DNA of 64,000 bases from Campylobacter concisus (GCF_003049705.1 NZ_PIRF01000009.1:1-64000), one strand, 5' to 3'. Positions 46,941 through 57,037 are shown, counted from the first letter of the stretch. The notes: generated by a model not told the origin, from the letters alone. Numbers and translations: made by a program.

Positions 46941-47425
46941 TATAGTTGTTTTGAGCGTCTTAGATCGCCTGCAAATTCGCAAGACATCTTATCGCCTAAT
47001 TCGCAGCCTTTTACTAAAAATTCATAAGCTTTTTTAAATTCCTTAGCTTCTATTAAGATAGAACCTACCATCTCGCAAGAATATCCATTATTCTTCTCAC
47101 AAGCTTTATTAAAAAGTTCTCTTGCTTTTTGTGGCTCAGTATTTAGATAAAGTCCACCAGCTGCCGAGCAACCTTCAACCTCACCAGCTTCGCAAGCTTT
47201 GTTATAGTACTCTAAGGCCTTGCTTGGATTAGGTAGAGCTGTTTTTCCTAGTTGGTAAATCGCTCCAACTTTTACGCAAGATTTTACGTCATTTGCCAAA
47301 CATCCTGCTTCAAATTTAGCCAAAGCTTCTTTAAAATTTGAGCTCCCATATGCCTTTAGGCCATCTTCAAAGTTACCTGCAAAAGCACAAGTGGCTAAGA
47401 TTGAGATAAAAATCATTTTTTTCAT
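46940..47425 (-). CDS. Periplasmic Sel1-repeat (cysteine-rich, Hcp-like) protein
   Basis: From the ATG at 47425 (AAAGGGA upstream) the product is 161 residues. It has a signal peptide ending near AFA and four Sel1-like helix-turn-helix repeats, each with paired cysteines seven residues apart in patterns such as CLANDVKSC and CEAGEVEGC. This is the style of the Helicobacter cysteine-rich proteins, which have disulfide-stapled repeats and may bind proteins or cell-wall material. It is monocistronic and follows a separate promoter region not resolved here. The last repeat is followed by only a short tail. Confidence 0.8.
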   Translation of the reverse strand: MKKMIFISILATCAFAGNFEDGLKAYGSSNFKEALAKFEAGCLANDVKSCVKVGAIYQLGKTALPNPSKALEYYNKACEAGEVEGCSAAGGLYLNTEPQKARELFNKACEKNNGYSCEMVGSILIEAKEFKKAYEFLVKGCELGDKMSCEFAGDLRRSKQL

Positions 47426-47497
47426 TGAAATTCCCTTTTTGTGAATTAACATGCGATTTTAGCATATTAATTTTTACACTTACTTGATGAAAAATAA

Positions 47498-48160
47498 TTA
47501 CGCTTTTAAAATTTGCTCTTGTTTTTTATAATCAGGCATGATTTTTTCTATAAAATCGTAAAAACTTTTTTGATGATGTGGATAGAGCAGGTGTGTTAGC
47601 TCGTGAAGAACGACGTAGCGTACGGCTGAGAGCGGCTTTTCTATGAGTCTTAGGCTTAGGTTTATGTAGCCCTTTTTGTGATTGCAGCTGCCCCAGCGAG
47701 TTTTGCTATTTCGTATGACTATACGCTTGATTGGTTTGTTTATAAAAGGCTGAAAATAGCTCACAAGCTCTAAAAATAGCTCTTTTGCTCTTACTTTTAC
47801 AAAACGCTCAAGGCTTTTTAAATTTGGCGTAAAGACAAACTCGCCATCAAAAAATGGCTCTTTAAAATTTTCATCAAATTTTATCTTATAAATTTGCCCA
47901 AGAAATTTCATCTCATCATCTTTTGGTAAATTCAAAAGAGCTTTTTTGTAAGTATTTTCAAGCCAAATTCTGTGCATCTCAAGAAAGCTAAGAGCCATCT
48001 TTTGTGTGCTATAAAATGGCATAGATAGCGTGATCTTAGCATCCTTGCCAACTCTTAGACGCATGGATTTTACATTTGTTTTAAAATTTATTAAAACGCT
48101 TAGCCCATAAAAGTCTAAATTTATGCTCTTTTGCTTTAAACTAGGCGTTTTTCTTGCCAT
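47498..48160 (-). CDS. YgjP-like M48-type metallopeptidase domain protein
   Basis: A 220-residue cytoplasmic protein. An N-terminal beta-rich part (about 15-95) is followed by a zincin domain with RWGSCNHKKGYINLSLRL and the HELTHLLYPHH motif (HExxH plus a third His), typical of the YgjP/DUF45 family. Family members are metal-dependent hydrolases of uncertain substrate. It overlaps the MATE gene by 25 bases and is the last of the pair. Confidence 0.85.
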   Translation of the reverse strand: MARKTPSLKQKSINLDFYGLSVLINFKTNVKSMRLRVGKDAKITLSMPFYSTQKMALSFLEMHRIWLENTYKKALLNLPKDDEMKFLGQIYKIKFDENFKEPFFDGEFVFTPNLKSLERFVKVRAKELFLELVSYFQPFINKPIKRIVIRNSKTRWGSCNHKKGYINLSLRLIEKPLSAVRYVVLHELTHLLYPHHQKSFYDFIEKIMPDYKKQEQILKA

Positions 48161-49455
48161 TTTTTACTTCTCCAACGCCACGTATTTGCAAGACCTCTTA
48201 GCCACTCATCAGCACAAAATCCTATCCAAACGCCGATAATTCCCCAGCCAAGATAGATGCCTAAAAAATATCCAAGTGGTAGCGAAAGCCCCCACATAAA
48301 GATAAGGCCGGTTACTAGTGGAAATTTTGCATCACCACTTGCACGAAGGGCATTTACGATGACTATGTTAAAGGTTCTACCCGCTTCAAGAAATATCGAA
48401 AGTGTAAAAAGCGGTAGCATGATCGCACGTAAATTTTCGTTTAAATTTAGTGCGTCCATGATTTGATGCTTTAGCGCATAAGCTATAAGTACGACTACGA
48501 GCGTTATAAAAACGCCGAGTCTTAGCGCCCTAAATGTCCTTGTATAGGCCTCGTTAAACTCGCTTGCTCCAACTAAATGTCCTACAATGACCTCGTTTGC
48601 CACGCTAATGCTCGCTCCACAAAGCAAGATAAGAAGCGTGATCTGAAAGTAAATGGTCTGCACGCTAAGGCTAGCCTCGCCCATGCTTGCCACAAAGCCA
48701 AAAGCGACCATATATTGTGCCATCCAGAGTAAATTTTCGCCTGCACTTGGAAGGCCAATTGAGAGGATTTTCTTTAAAATTTCAAATGGTACGACAAGTA
48801 GCTTTTTAAAGTAAATTTTAACTTTTGCCTTTTGACTTAGCATATAAGCTAGCACAAAAATGCCTACTAATCTGCCAACAAGTGTCGAGATAGCGACTCC
48901 TTGTAAGCCTAAATTTGGTAGATTAAACCAGCCAAAAAGGGAGATGGCATTGCCTAAAATCGTAATTACGTTCATTAAAACCGAAGTTAGCATAACAGCA
49001 GTTGCTAGATTATAAACACGAAGTACCGCAGCTAGCACCATACCGATACCATCAAAAAGTAGGGCAAAGCCAAGGATGTGAAGATATGAGAAGCTATCAT
49101 TTATAAGCTCTTTTGGCACGTTTAGTAAATTTAAGATGTTGTAGCCAAAGACGTAGATGACGATAGCTGAGAAGATACCAAAGAGCGTATTTGACGTGAT
49201 GCTTGCGTGTATGACGTTTGAAGCAAGATCGTTCTTTTTAGCTCCCAGTGCTTGGGCAACGACAACCGAGCAGCCAATGCTTAGGAAGTTAAAAATGGTC
49301 ATAAAAAGATCCATCACTTGATTGCCAGCACCCATTGCACCAACTAGATGTACACTCACTTTTGTCACCATGTAGGTGTTGATAATAAGCGTAATGAAGT
49401 GTAAAAACATATCCAAAAATATCGGAACTACGAGTTTTCTCATAGATAAATTCAT
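48136..49455 (-). CDS. MATE-family multidrug exporter
   Basis: Twelve-helix sodium- or proton-coupled exporter, 439 residues from the ATG at 49455 (AAGGAAA upstream). Helical pairs and motifs such as GAGNQVMDLF and VVAQALGAKKNDL, SIGLPSAGENLLW, and FMWGLSLPLGYFLG match MATE proteins of the NorM group. The start at 49500 is not supported by a binding site. It is divergent from the ABC-F gene. Confidence 0.9.
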   Translation of the reverse strand: MNLSMRKLVVPIFLDMFLHFITLIINTYMVTKVSVHLVGAMGAGNQVMDLFMTIFNFLSIGCSVVVAQALGAKKNDLASNVIHASITSNTLFGIFSAIVIYVFGYNILNLLNVPKELINDSFSYLHILGFALLFDGIGMVLAAVLRVYNLATAVMLTSVLMNVITILGNAISLFGWFNLPNLGLQGVAISTLVGRLVGIFVLAYMLSQKAKVKIYFKKLLVVPFEILKKILSIGLPSAGENLLWMAQYMVAFGFVASMGEASLSVQTIYFQITLLILLCGASISVANEVIVGHLVGASEFNEAYTRTFRALRLGVFITLVVVLIAYALKHQIMDALNLNENLRAIMLPLFTLSIFLEAGRTFNIVIVNALRASGDAKFPLVTGLIFMWGLSLPLGYFLGIYLGWGIIGVWIGFCADEWLRGLANTWRWRSKKWQEKRLV

Positions 49456-49524
49456 TAAATTTTCCTTAATTATTTTAAAATTTTTGGCGATTATAGCCAA
49501 AATTAGGTTTTAGCTCCCTTTTGA

Positions 49525-49530
49525 TATAAT
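49525..49530 (+). promoter_or_regulatory. Sigma-70 -10 box for the ABC-F operon
   Basis: Perfect TATAAT, preceded by TTTTGA, giving a start at about 49536 and a leader of some 23 bases before the ATG at 49559. Confidence 0.6.
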
Positions 49531-49558
49531 CGCGAGAAATTTAAAAAATGAGAGAAAA

Positions 49559-51490
49559 ATGGCATTAATCGACCTGATAGACGTAAGTAAAAAATTTGGT
49601 GCAAATGAGATTTTAAACGCTGTAAATTTTAGTGTAAATGAAAATGAAAAGATAGCGATCATCGGCAAAAACGGCAGTGGCAAAAGTACACTTATGAAGA
49701 TCATCTCTGGCGAGGTGGCAGTAGATAGTGGCAGACGCATAGTGCAGAGCCTAATAAGCGTCGAGATGCTAGCTCAAACTCCAAATTTTAACGCAACTTT
49801 TACCGTAAGGCAGGCACTAAATAACGAGCTAAAAGAGATATTTGACGCGATAAGCGAATATGAAAAGAGTGGCGTTTTACTAGCAAATGATCCAGAGAAC
49901 AAAGAAATTTTAAAAGAGCAAGAGAGACTTATAAAATTTATAGAAGCAAAAGATGGCTGGAATATTGAGCACAAAATAGAGCGAATTTTGCAAGAATTTA
50001 AGCTAAAAGAGTATGAAAACAGGCCCATTTGTTCGCTTAGTGGTGGCGAGATCCGCCGCGTGGCACTGGGCGCTCTCATCCTTAAAAAGCCAGATGTGCT
50101 GCTGCTTGATGAGCCGACAAACCACCTTGATGTTTACATGGTCAAATTTCTTGAAGATATGCTTAAAAGCTCAAATCAAAGCATAGTTTTTATTAGCCAC
50201 GATAGGTATTTTATCGATGCGCTCGCTACTAGGTGCGTTGAGGTCGAGGATGCAAGCTTAAAAAATTTCGAGGGCGGATATGCAAACTATCTAACCAAAA
50301 AAGAGGAAATTTTAGCAAGTCTTGCAAAGTCGCATGAGACACTGCTAAAACAGCTAAAGGCTGAAGAGGAGTGGCTAAGGCGCGGCGTAAAAGCTAGGCT
50401 AAAGCGAAACGAGGGCAGAAAAGAGCGGGTGCTCGCCATGCGCGAGGAGGCCAAGAAAAACCCAGGTGTGATAAGACGCGTGAGGCTAGAGCTTGAGCGT
50501 GCGAGTAAAAATTTCAACCAAACGCAGAGCCAAAACCGCAAAAAAATGCTCTTTGAGTTTAAAAATTTAAGCAAAAGTATAGACGGCAAGGTGCTTTTTG
50601 AGAAATTTGACGCAAGGGTTTTGCAGGGCGAGAGGATAGCCATAGTTGGGCGAAACGGCAGTGGAAAAAGCACGCTACTTAAAATTTTGCTAGGACTTGA
50701 AAAGCAAAGTAGTGGCGAGATAAAAAGGGGTGAGGTGAGTATCGGCTACTTTGATCAAGCTAGAAATGTCCTTGATGATGATAAGAGCCTAATAGAGACA
50801 TTTTGTCCAAATGGCGGCGATCACGTGCTAGTTCGTGGGCGAAATATGCATGTTTATGGCTATCTTAAAAATTTCCTCTTTCCAAAGGAATTTTTAGATA
50901 AAAAGATAGGCGTTTTAAGTGGCGGCGAGAAAAACCGCGTGGCACTGGCGATGCTTTTTACTAAAACTTACGACGTGCTGGTGCTTGACGAGCCGACAAA
51001 CGACCTTGATATCGCAACTATCAATATCTTAGAAGACTATCTGCAAAGCTTTGAGGGGGCGATCTTGCTAGTTAGCCACGATAGATATTTTGTCGATAAG
51101 ATGGCAAATAAGCTTTGGGCGTTTGAGGGCACAAAGATAAATGTCTTGCACGAAGAGTATAGCGTCTATTTGGAGCTTGAAGATGAGATGAAAGAGCTTG
51201 ATAAATTTGAAAAAGAGCTTTCAAATAGCCAAAATGAAGCCAAACAAAAGAGCAAATCTGGCGCAAAACTAAGCTACAAACAAACGCAAATTTTAAACAC
51301 ATATCCAGATAAAATTTCAGCCCTTGAAGCAAGAGTAGCCGAGCTAAATGAGGGGCTTAGCGATCCTAAAATTTATCAAGAAGTGGGACTTACTACGCTT
51401 TATGAAGAGCTTGAAAAGGCAAAAGCTGAGCTTGAAAGCCTAGAAAATGAGTATTTTGAAGTGCTTGAGATCGCTGAGGAGCTAGAGTAG
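49559..51490 (+). CDS. ABC-F family ATPase (Uup-like)
   Basis: A cytoplasmic protein of 643 residues with two ABC domains and no membrane part: Walker A GKNGSGKST and GRNGSGKST, signatures LSGGEIRR and LSGGEKNR, Walker B LLLDEPTNHLD and LVLDEPTNDLD, and SHDRYF after each. A linker helix pair separates the domains, and a coiled coil occupies the last about 95 residues, as in Uup, which acts on ribosomes and DNA precise excision. No antibiotic-resistance-type features were seen. Three small membrane protein genes follow on the same strand. Confidence 0.92.
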   Translation: MALIDLIDVSKKFGANEILNAVNFSVNENEKIAIIGKNGSGKSTLMKIISGEVAVDSGRRIVQSLISVEMLAQTPNFNATFTVRQALNNELKEIFDAISEYEKSGVLLANDPENKEILKEQERLIKFIEAKDGWNIEHKIERILQEFKLKEYENRPICSLSGGEIRRVALGALILKKPDVLLLDEPTNHLDVYMVKFLEDMLKSSNQSIVFISHDRYFIDALATRCVEVEDASLKNFEGGYANYLTKKEEILASLAKSHETLLKQLKAEEEWLRRGVKARLKRNEGRKERVLAMREEAKKNPGVIRRVRLELERASKNFNQTQSQNRKKMLFEFKNLSKSIDGKVLFEKFDARVLQGERIAIVGRNGSGKSTLLKILLGLEKQSSGEIKRGEVSIGYFDQARNVLDDDKSLIETFCPNGGDHVLVRGRNMHVYGYLKNFLFPKEFLDKKIGVLSGGEKNRVALAMLFTKTYDVLVLDEPTNDLDIATINILEDYLQSFEGAILLVSHDRYFVDKMANKLWAFEGTKINVLHEEYSVYLELEDEMKELDKFEKELSNSQNEAKQKSKSGAKLSYKQTQILNTYPDKISALEARVAELNEGLSDPKIYQEVGLTTLYEELEKAKAELESLENEYFEVLEIAEELE

Positions 51491-51491
51491 C

Positions 51492-51926
51492 TTGAAAAAG
51501 ATCGGTAGGATAAGCGCGCTAAATAGAAGAGTTGTTAGGCAAAATTTAGCCACAAGCATGAGCCTTTTGATAGGTAAAGAGAGATTTAGCGGGGTGTTTT
51601 CGCCAGAGATAGAAAAATATGAAGTAGGCGATCTAGTCCGGATAAAATATAAAAAGGTTGGATTTTTAAATAAGATAGAGACAATTAGGCTAATCGCGAC
51701 AAATAGAGAAAATTCGGACTTATATGAAAGGTTGAAAAATTTATTTTATTTGATTATGTTTTTATATTTTTCTATTTTTTTGTTGATGGTGATTTATTAT
51801 GGGGTTTTAAAGAATTTTAGTATTATTGGAGCTATTTTAGCGTTATTTGCCGTATGGCTATTAAATACAGTAGTTAGAGTAGTATATTATCAGTTTTTGA
51901 TATTTAGATATTTTATATTTGGATAG
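51492..51926 (+). CDS. Small membrane protein of unknown function
   Basis: A 144-residue protein with a basic soluble N terminus (residues 1-75, including a beta-like segment) and two hydrophobic helices at about 83-105 and 110-130. No family recognised. The TTG start is two bases after the ABC-F stop, so translation is likely coupled. A 76-base gap separates it from the first DKNYY-type gene. Confidence 0.65.
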   Translation: MKKIGRISALNRRVVRQNLATSMSLLIGKERFSGVFSPEIEKYEVGDLVRIKYKKVGFLNKIETIRLIATNRENSDLYERLKNLFYLIMFLYFSIFLLMVIYYGVLKNFSIIGAILALFAVWLLNTVVRVVYYQFLIFRYFIFG

Positions 51927-52002
51927 GTTTTGTGAAATTTAAATGTATGGAAGGTTTTTGCGCCATGATGAGGTCGCTAAATTTGTTTAAAATGGGGCTA
52001 AA

Positions 52003-53514
52003 ATGTTAAAAAAACATCCGCTAATCTCAGTAATAATCGCCATAGTTGTGATATTTTTTGCTACCTACTTTTTTATCTTTGGGTTAGCTACTATTTTAGA
52101 TGACGACATTGGTGATAGTAAAGAGTTAAATAATAGCTATTTTTATGTCAAAGATGACAAGGTCTATGCCATGGTGCCAAGTGGTGGTGAATTTGAACTA
52201 ATAGGCGTGAGGGCCAGTAAATTTAGATACATTGACACTGGCAAATACGACAACAGAAACGTTGGCGCTAGCGATAAGGCAGTATATTGTGGTAATCTCG
52301 TGATGAGTGGGCTTGATCCAAATGGCGTTAGAGCGCTTGGCAATGGCTACTTTGGCGATGGCAAGATAACATACTTTTGCGATAGCGAAAGCGAGACAAA
52401 CCTTGAAATATCCGCACTTAAAGAGTTTTGGGACATCTTCTCACATAAAATGTTTAACACTCCAAAAGCGCAAACTCATATCTATAAATTTAGACAGGTT
52501 GATAACGTAAATTTAGCAGCGATCTTGGGCTTTGGCTACGCAAGCGACGGCGTGAAGGTCTATCATGATGGCAAAGAGCTAGAGGGCGCAAATGCTAGCA
52601 ATATGCGATACATCGAGCAGGCATCTGGCAGAAAGAGCATACATTTTACGACTGACGGAGAAAATGTCTATTATGACAGCACAAAATTAGGGATCAAATT
52701 TAGCCCACAAATGCGTGATATCGGCGAGATATGGCGCATTCACTATCTTTATGAGCCAAATTCTGGCATGGTTTATGCAAACGATCACGAATTTGACCCA
52801 AAATTTGCCCCATACGAGCCACTTTTTAACATAAAAGATGAGCACTCCTATCATGCGCTCTTTCGTGGCAAAGGCGGTATCTATCACTGGGAGCGAAAGT
52901 GGCAGTGGTATAACAGCATAGATGAGGGTGAGTTTGTAAGAGACGGCGATGATCCATTTAAAGGCGAGATAACGCCGCTATATGGCGACGTGGTGATAAG
53001 TGATGGCAAGACATATTTTTTAAAAACCTATGAAATTTGGCACAACACAAAAATTAGCCACGGCCTAAGCTCACGCCACACGTTTATCGTAAGGCTTGAT
53101 ACAAAAGAGCAGTGGCGAAAGATAGGGCTTGTAAGAAACGATGGCTACGGAGCGGTCTATGCAAATGGCGATAAGACATATTATTTTGATAACGTCGGCT
53201 ACGGCTGGCATTTTAACAGCAGTGTTTATGATATAAACGACCTTGGTGTGGTTGAAATTCTCACTCGTCCTTATGGCCCAAATGTTAAGAATTTAAAACT
53301 TGATGAGATAGTAAAAATGGTAGATCAAGGCGCTATGGTGCCAGCTGAGGGCGAGGTGGTGATCGATGCGATAAGCGACTTTGATGATTACTCGCAAAAA
53401 TATGCCTACTGGATATTTTTAGCCATTGCATTCATAGTCTCGGTAGTTGGCGCTATTTTTAAAAACAAAAAGCAAAAAAGTGGGCTTAAAAAAAGGGTGG
53501 ATGATTATAGATAA
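52003..53514 (+). CDS. DKNYY-type membrane-anchored protein (first copy)
   Basis: A 503-residue protein anchored by an N-terminal helix (about 8-30) with a second hydrophobic segment near the C terminus (about 475-492) and a large region between them rich in Tyr, Asp, Asn, Lys and Gly. It has DKNYY-like strand repeats such as YVKDDKVYAMV, VYHDGKELEG, FTTDGENVYYDS and FLKTYEIW. Such repeats usually form beta-propeller-like or beta-sandwich surfaces of unknown role. It is followed by a paralogue in TAATG overlap. Confidence 0.7.
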   Translation: MLKKHPLISVIIAIVVIFFATYFFIFGLATILDDDIGDSKELNNSYFYVKDDKVYAMVPSGGEFELIGVRASKFRYIDTGKYDNRNVGASDKAVYCGNLVMSGLDPNGVRALGNGYFGDGKITYFCDSESETNLEISALKEFWDIFSHKMFNTPKAQTHIYKFRQVDNVNLAAILGFGYASDGVKVYHDGKELEGANASNMRYIEQASGRKSIHFTTDGENVYYDSTKLGIKFSPQMRDIGEIWRIHYLYEPNSGMVYANDHEFDPKFAPYEPLFNIKDEHSYHALFRGKGGIYHWERKWQWYNSIDEGEFVRDGDDPFKGEITPLYGDVVISDGKTYFLKTYEIWHNTKISHGLSSRHTFIVRLDTKEQWRKIGLVRNDGYGAVYANGDKTYYFDNVGYGWHFNSSVYDINDLGVVEILTRPYGPNVKNLKLDEIVKMVDQGAMVPAEGEVVIDAISDFDDYSQKYAYWIFLAIAFIVSVVGAIFKNKKQKSGLKKRVDDYR

Positions 53515-54959
53515 TGAGAAAAATTACTATTAGATTTGTTTATTTTTTAGTTATCTTGACGCTATTTTTTGTTTTGGCGATGCTTTATCTCTGGCATGAG
53601 GGCGAGTATCAAAGAGGCTTTGCAAATATTGATAATAGTGAGTTTTACCGCTCACCAGAGGGTAAAATTTATGTTCAAATTTCAGGCAGCGGCAAGTATG
53701 AGCTACAAGGAGTTGATGAGGCTAGTTTTAGGGTTTTAAAGCTAAAACACGCGTATGATTACTCAAACGTGGCGGCTGATAAAAACAGCGTCTATTGCGC
53801 TAGAGAAATTTTGCCAGGTCTTGATCCAAACAGCACCAAAGTGCTTGGCAATGGCTATATAAGTGACGGCAATATAAGCTATTATTGCAGCTCTAGAAGT
53901 AAGAAAAAGGCGGGATTTAATGAATTTATCGCCGTCATGAAAAGCGTCGCTCACATCTTTATAAAAAGCTACGATGATAGCTCATATTTTTATAGGACAA
54001 AGCTGGTTGAAAGTGCAAATTTAGAGCCTATATTTGACGCTGGTTTTGCAAGAGATGGCGGCACGCTTTACTACAAGGGCGAAAAGCTTGACGCACAGCC
54101 TAGCGAGCTAAGATACATCACGGCAGAAAATGGCGCTCCTAGCGGATATTACACAGATGGTAAAAGCCTATTTTTAGGCTTTTATAAGCTTGATGCAAGC
54201 TACTCAGATGAGGTGCGCCAGATATGCTACGACCCCAAGCACGACATAGAATATCTTTTTGAACCAAAAAATGGGGCGGTGTTTGCAAATGAGCGTAAAT
54301 TTAGCACTCAGCAGATGCCTTATAGTGCCATTTATAGCGTGGATAACGTGCACTCTTTTTGGCCTCTTTTTGCCAGCAAAGATGGAATTTACTTTTGGGA
54401 TAGCATGAAAAACGAACAAGCTAAAATTTCAGACTACCAACTAAAAGGCGAGCTAAAAAGGCTCTATGCTGACGTTTTTGTAGATGAGAGCTCAGCGTAT
54501 TTTTTACAGCAAGGCGAAGAGTGGCGGCGCTCAAGGCACGGCAGACACTTAGTGGCGCAAACAGTATCTTTATATAAATTTGCCCCAAGTAGCTCTTGGC
54601 GTGAGATAGGGCTGGTAAAAGATGGCGAGTATGGCGCAGTATATGCAAACGGCGAGAAGGTCTATTTTTTTAGCAAAATAAAGCCATTTTACGGCATAAA
54701 GCATAGCGTTTATGAGGTGGCTGATTTTAGCGTCATAGAAAATTTAACAAGAGCGTCTAAAGAGCTTAGCACAAAAGATATCAGCGAGATGATAAAACGC
54801 GGCGAACTAGTGGAGACAAGCGGCGAAGAGGTCGCAAGGTCGAGGATAGAGTATGACTCCCCAAAGATCATCTTATATATCACATTTGGCATTGCTTTTG
54901 TCGTCATAGTGCTAATAACTCTTGCAAAACCAAAGAGAGATAAAAGCGACTTGAGATAA
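53514..54959 (+). CDS. DKNYY-type membrane-anchored protein (second copy)
   Basis: A 481-residue paralogue of the preceding protein. It has the same order of an N-terminal helix, a repeat region with matching sections (PGLDPNSTKVLGNGY against SGLDPNGVRALGNGY; GEYGAVYANGEKVYFF against GYGAVYANGDKTYYF) and a C-terminal helix. The two arose by tandem duplication and have diverged considerably, so both are probably kept by selection. Start shares one base with the upstream stop. Confidence 0.7.
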   Translation: MRKITIRFVYFLVILTLFFVLAMLYLWHEGEYQRGFANIDNSEFYRSPEGKIYVQISGSGKYELQGVDEASFRVLKLKHAYDYSNVAADKNSVYCAREILPGLDPNSTKVLGNGYISDGNISYYCSSRSKKKAGFNEFIAVMKSVAHIFIKSYDDSSYFYRTKLVESANLEPIFDAGFARDGGTLYYKGEKLDAQPSELRYITAENGAPSGYYTDGKSLFLGFYKLDASYSDEVRQICYDPKHDIEYLFEPKNGAVFANERKFSTQQMPYSAIYSVDNVHSFWPLFASKDGIYFWDSMKNEQAKISDYQLKGELKRLYADVFVDESSAYFLQQGEEWRRSRHGRHLVAQTVSLYKFAPSSSWREIGLVKDGEYGAVYANGEKVYFFSKIKPFYGIKHSVYEVADFSVIENLTRASKELSTKDISEMIKRGELVETSGEEVARSRIEYDSPKIILYITFGIAFVVIVLITLAKPKRDKSDLR

Positions 54960-55022
54960 ATTTCAAAGTGGCTATTTTTGGTGGCTAAAGCTTAAAATTT
55001 CATAAAAATTTAAAGAGAAAAT

Positions 55023-55051
55023 TTGACCCATTTACTCTTTTTTGTTATTTT
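55023..55051 (+). promoter_or_regulatory. Possible promoter of the BCCT gene
   Basis: TTGACC at 55023-55028, 17-base spacer, TATTTT at 55046-55051, ahead of the AAAAAGGAG ribosome binding site. Confidence 0.35.
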
Positions 55052-55087
55052 GAAATGAAGCTGAAATTTACAAAAAAAAGGAGAAAA

Positions 55088-57028
55088 ATGATCAAATTTC
55101 AAAGGTCGAAATTTAACAATTCGGTATTTATCCCATCGCTTGCCGTCATATTTTTAATAACGGCATTTGCAGCGATATTTCCAAATTTCTCAAATGAGTT
55201 TTTTAAAGGTATGCAAAACTACATCGCGGCCAAATTCGGCTGGTTTTACATCCTGGCCGTCGCCGTCATACTTATAAGTATCATTATCCTTGGCTTTAGC
55301 AAGCTTGGCGAGATCAAACTAGGAGCCGATCACGTAAAGCCAGAGCACAAAAATATCTCGTGGTTTTCTATGCTTTTTGCCGCCGGTATGGGCATCGGGC
55401 TTGTGTTTTTTGGCGTGGCCGAGCCGCTCATGCACTATCTAAACCCGCCGGTCGGCGACGCACAAACTATCGCAGCGCAAAAGCTTGCTATAAACATCAC
55501 CTTCTTTCACTGGGGTATGGGCGCATGGTCGGTCTATGCCATCGTGGCGCTAATTCTTGCCTTTTTCTCGTACAGACACGGCTTGCCGCTCACGCTTAGA
55601 TCGGCGTTTTATCCGATCATCGGAGATAAAATTTACGGCAAGATAGGTAGCGCCATCGACACATTTGCCGTCGTGGCGACGCTCTTTGGCGTGGCGACAT
55701 CGCTAGGATACGGCGTACTCCAGGTAAATGCGGGCCTTACGCACGTTTTTGGCCTGCCGACTATGCATATCACGCTTCTTGTCGTGCTTTGTTTTGCGGC
55801 TACCGTCTCAGCGGCAAGCGGCGTGGATAAGGGGATTAAAATTTTATCAAACTCAAATATCGCGCTAGCCATTTGTTTCATGTTTTTGATACTATTTTTG
55901 GGCGATACGACGCAGCTTTTAAAGTCATTTGTACAAAACAGCGGCGACTACGTCTCGACGCTCATCTCAAATACATTTAATCTCTACGCCTATGAGAGAC
56001 AAAACGAGAGCTGGCTTGGCGGTTGGACGCTGCTATACTGGGCTTGGTGGCTATCTTGGTCGCCGTTTGTGGGACTATTTATAGCTAAAATTTCAAAGGG
56101 CAGGACGATAAGAGAATTTGTGGTCGGCGTGCTTCTTGTGCCGACGGGCTTTACATTTGCTTGGATGAGTTTTTTTGGTAACTCGGCGATTGCCTTGGTG
56201 CAAGGCGGCTTTAGCGAGCTTGCCGGTACGGTAAATTCTGACTCAGCCTCAGCGCTCTTTATGTTTTTAGAAAAATTTAGCTTTTCAGGCGTGCTAAGCA
56301 CGATTGCGGTCTTTATGATCGTCATATTTTTTGTCACTTCCGCCGACTCTGCGGCGATCGTTATGAACATGCTTTGCTCAAACGGCAAGGATGATACACC
56401 AGTTTGGCAAAAGGTCTTTTGGGGTGTTACAGTGGGCATCGTGGCGGCATTTTTGATGCTAGCAGGCGGTCTTGGCTCACTTCAAGCACTTACGATCACG
56501 ACTGCGCTGCCATTTGCCATAGTGCTACTTGGTGCCATTTATGGGCTATTTAAGGCGTTACGTGTGGATCTAACCAAAAAAGAGACAAATAACTTTAGCA
56601 ACATGCCTATTAGTGATCTTTCAAAGCCGTGGCAAGAGCGCCTAAGTGCGATCATTACGCTACCAGGCAAAAAAGATGGCAAGAAATTTTTAAACGAAGT
56701 CGTGCTAAAAACTTTTAACGAGTTAAAAGAGGAATTTGCCAAAAACGGCCTTGAAGCAAAGGTCACAAATGGCGAAAATTTTGTAAATTTAAATGTCGGA
56801 CTTGGCGACGAGATGGACTTTAGATATGGTGTCTATCTCACTAAAAGCCAGAGCCCAGACTACACCAGAGAGCTTGACGGCGATGATCTTTACTACAGGG
56901 CTGAAGTCTATCTAAAAGAGGGCGGTCAGGACTACGACGTGCTTGGTTGGAGCGAGGCCACGCTGATAAACGACGTCATCGAGCAATACCGCAAACACAT
57001 GCAGTTTTTACATGTTGTTAGAGAGTAA
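55088..57028 (+). CDS. BCCT-family betaine/choline/carnitine-type transporter
   Basis: Twelve-helix symporter of 646 residues from the ATG at 55088 (AAAGGAG upstream; the frame back to 55055 has none). It shows the GMGIGLVFFGVAEPLMHY loop and the Trp-rich WTLLYWAWWLSWSPFVG segment of the substrate-binding pocket. GMGIG in place of other variants suggests a sodium-coupled betaine carrier, but the exact substrate is not decided. A C-terminal soluble domain of about 130 residues follows helix 12, longer than in BetP; it may sense osmotic strain. A terminator follows. Confidence 0.9.
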   Translation: MIKFQRSKFNNSVFIPSLAVIFLITAFAAIFPNFSNEFFKGMQNYIAAKFGWFYILAVAVILISIIILGFSKLGEIKLGADHVKPEHKNISWFSMLFAAGMGIGLVFFGVAEPLMHYLNPPVGDAQTIAAQKLAINITFFHWGMGAWSVYAIVALILAFFSYRHGLPLTLRSAFYPIIGDKIYGKIGSAIDTFAVVATLFGVATSLGYGVLQVNAGLTHVFGLPTMHITLLVVLCFAATVSAASGVDKGIKILSNSNIALAICFMFLILFLGDTTQLLKSFVQNSGDYVSTLISNTFNLYAYERQNESWLGGWTLLYWAWWLSWSPFVGLFIAKISKGRTIREFVVGVLLVPTGFTFAWMSFFGNSAIALVQGGFSELAGTVNSDSASALFMFLEKFSFSGVLSTIAVFMIVIFFVTSADSAAIVMNMLCSNGKDDTPVWQKVFWGVTVGIVAAFLMLAGGLGSLQALTITTALPFAIVLLGAIYGLFKALRVDLTKKETNNFSNMPISDLSKPWQERLSAIITLPGKKDGKKFLNEVVLKTFNELKEEFAKNGLEAKVTNGENFVNLNVGLGDEMDFRYGVYLTKSQSPDYTRELDGDDLYYRAEVYLKEGGQDYDVLGWSEATLINDVIEQYRKHMQFLHVVRE

Positions 57029-57037
57029 ATTTGAGTG

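Noticed and set aside
55088-57028. Elevated GC in the first part of the BCCT gene as a sign of recent transfer
   Set aside because: The rise is modest, similar to that in uvrB, and conserved membrane motifs explain part of it; not enough to claim import.
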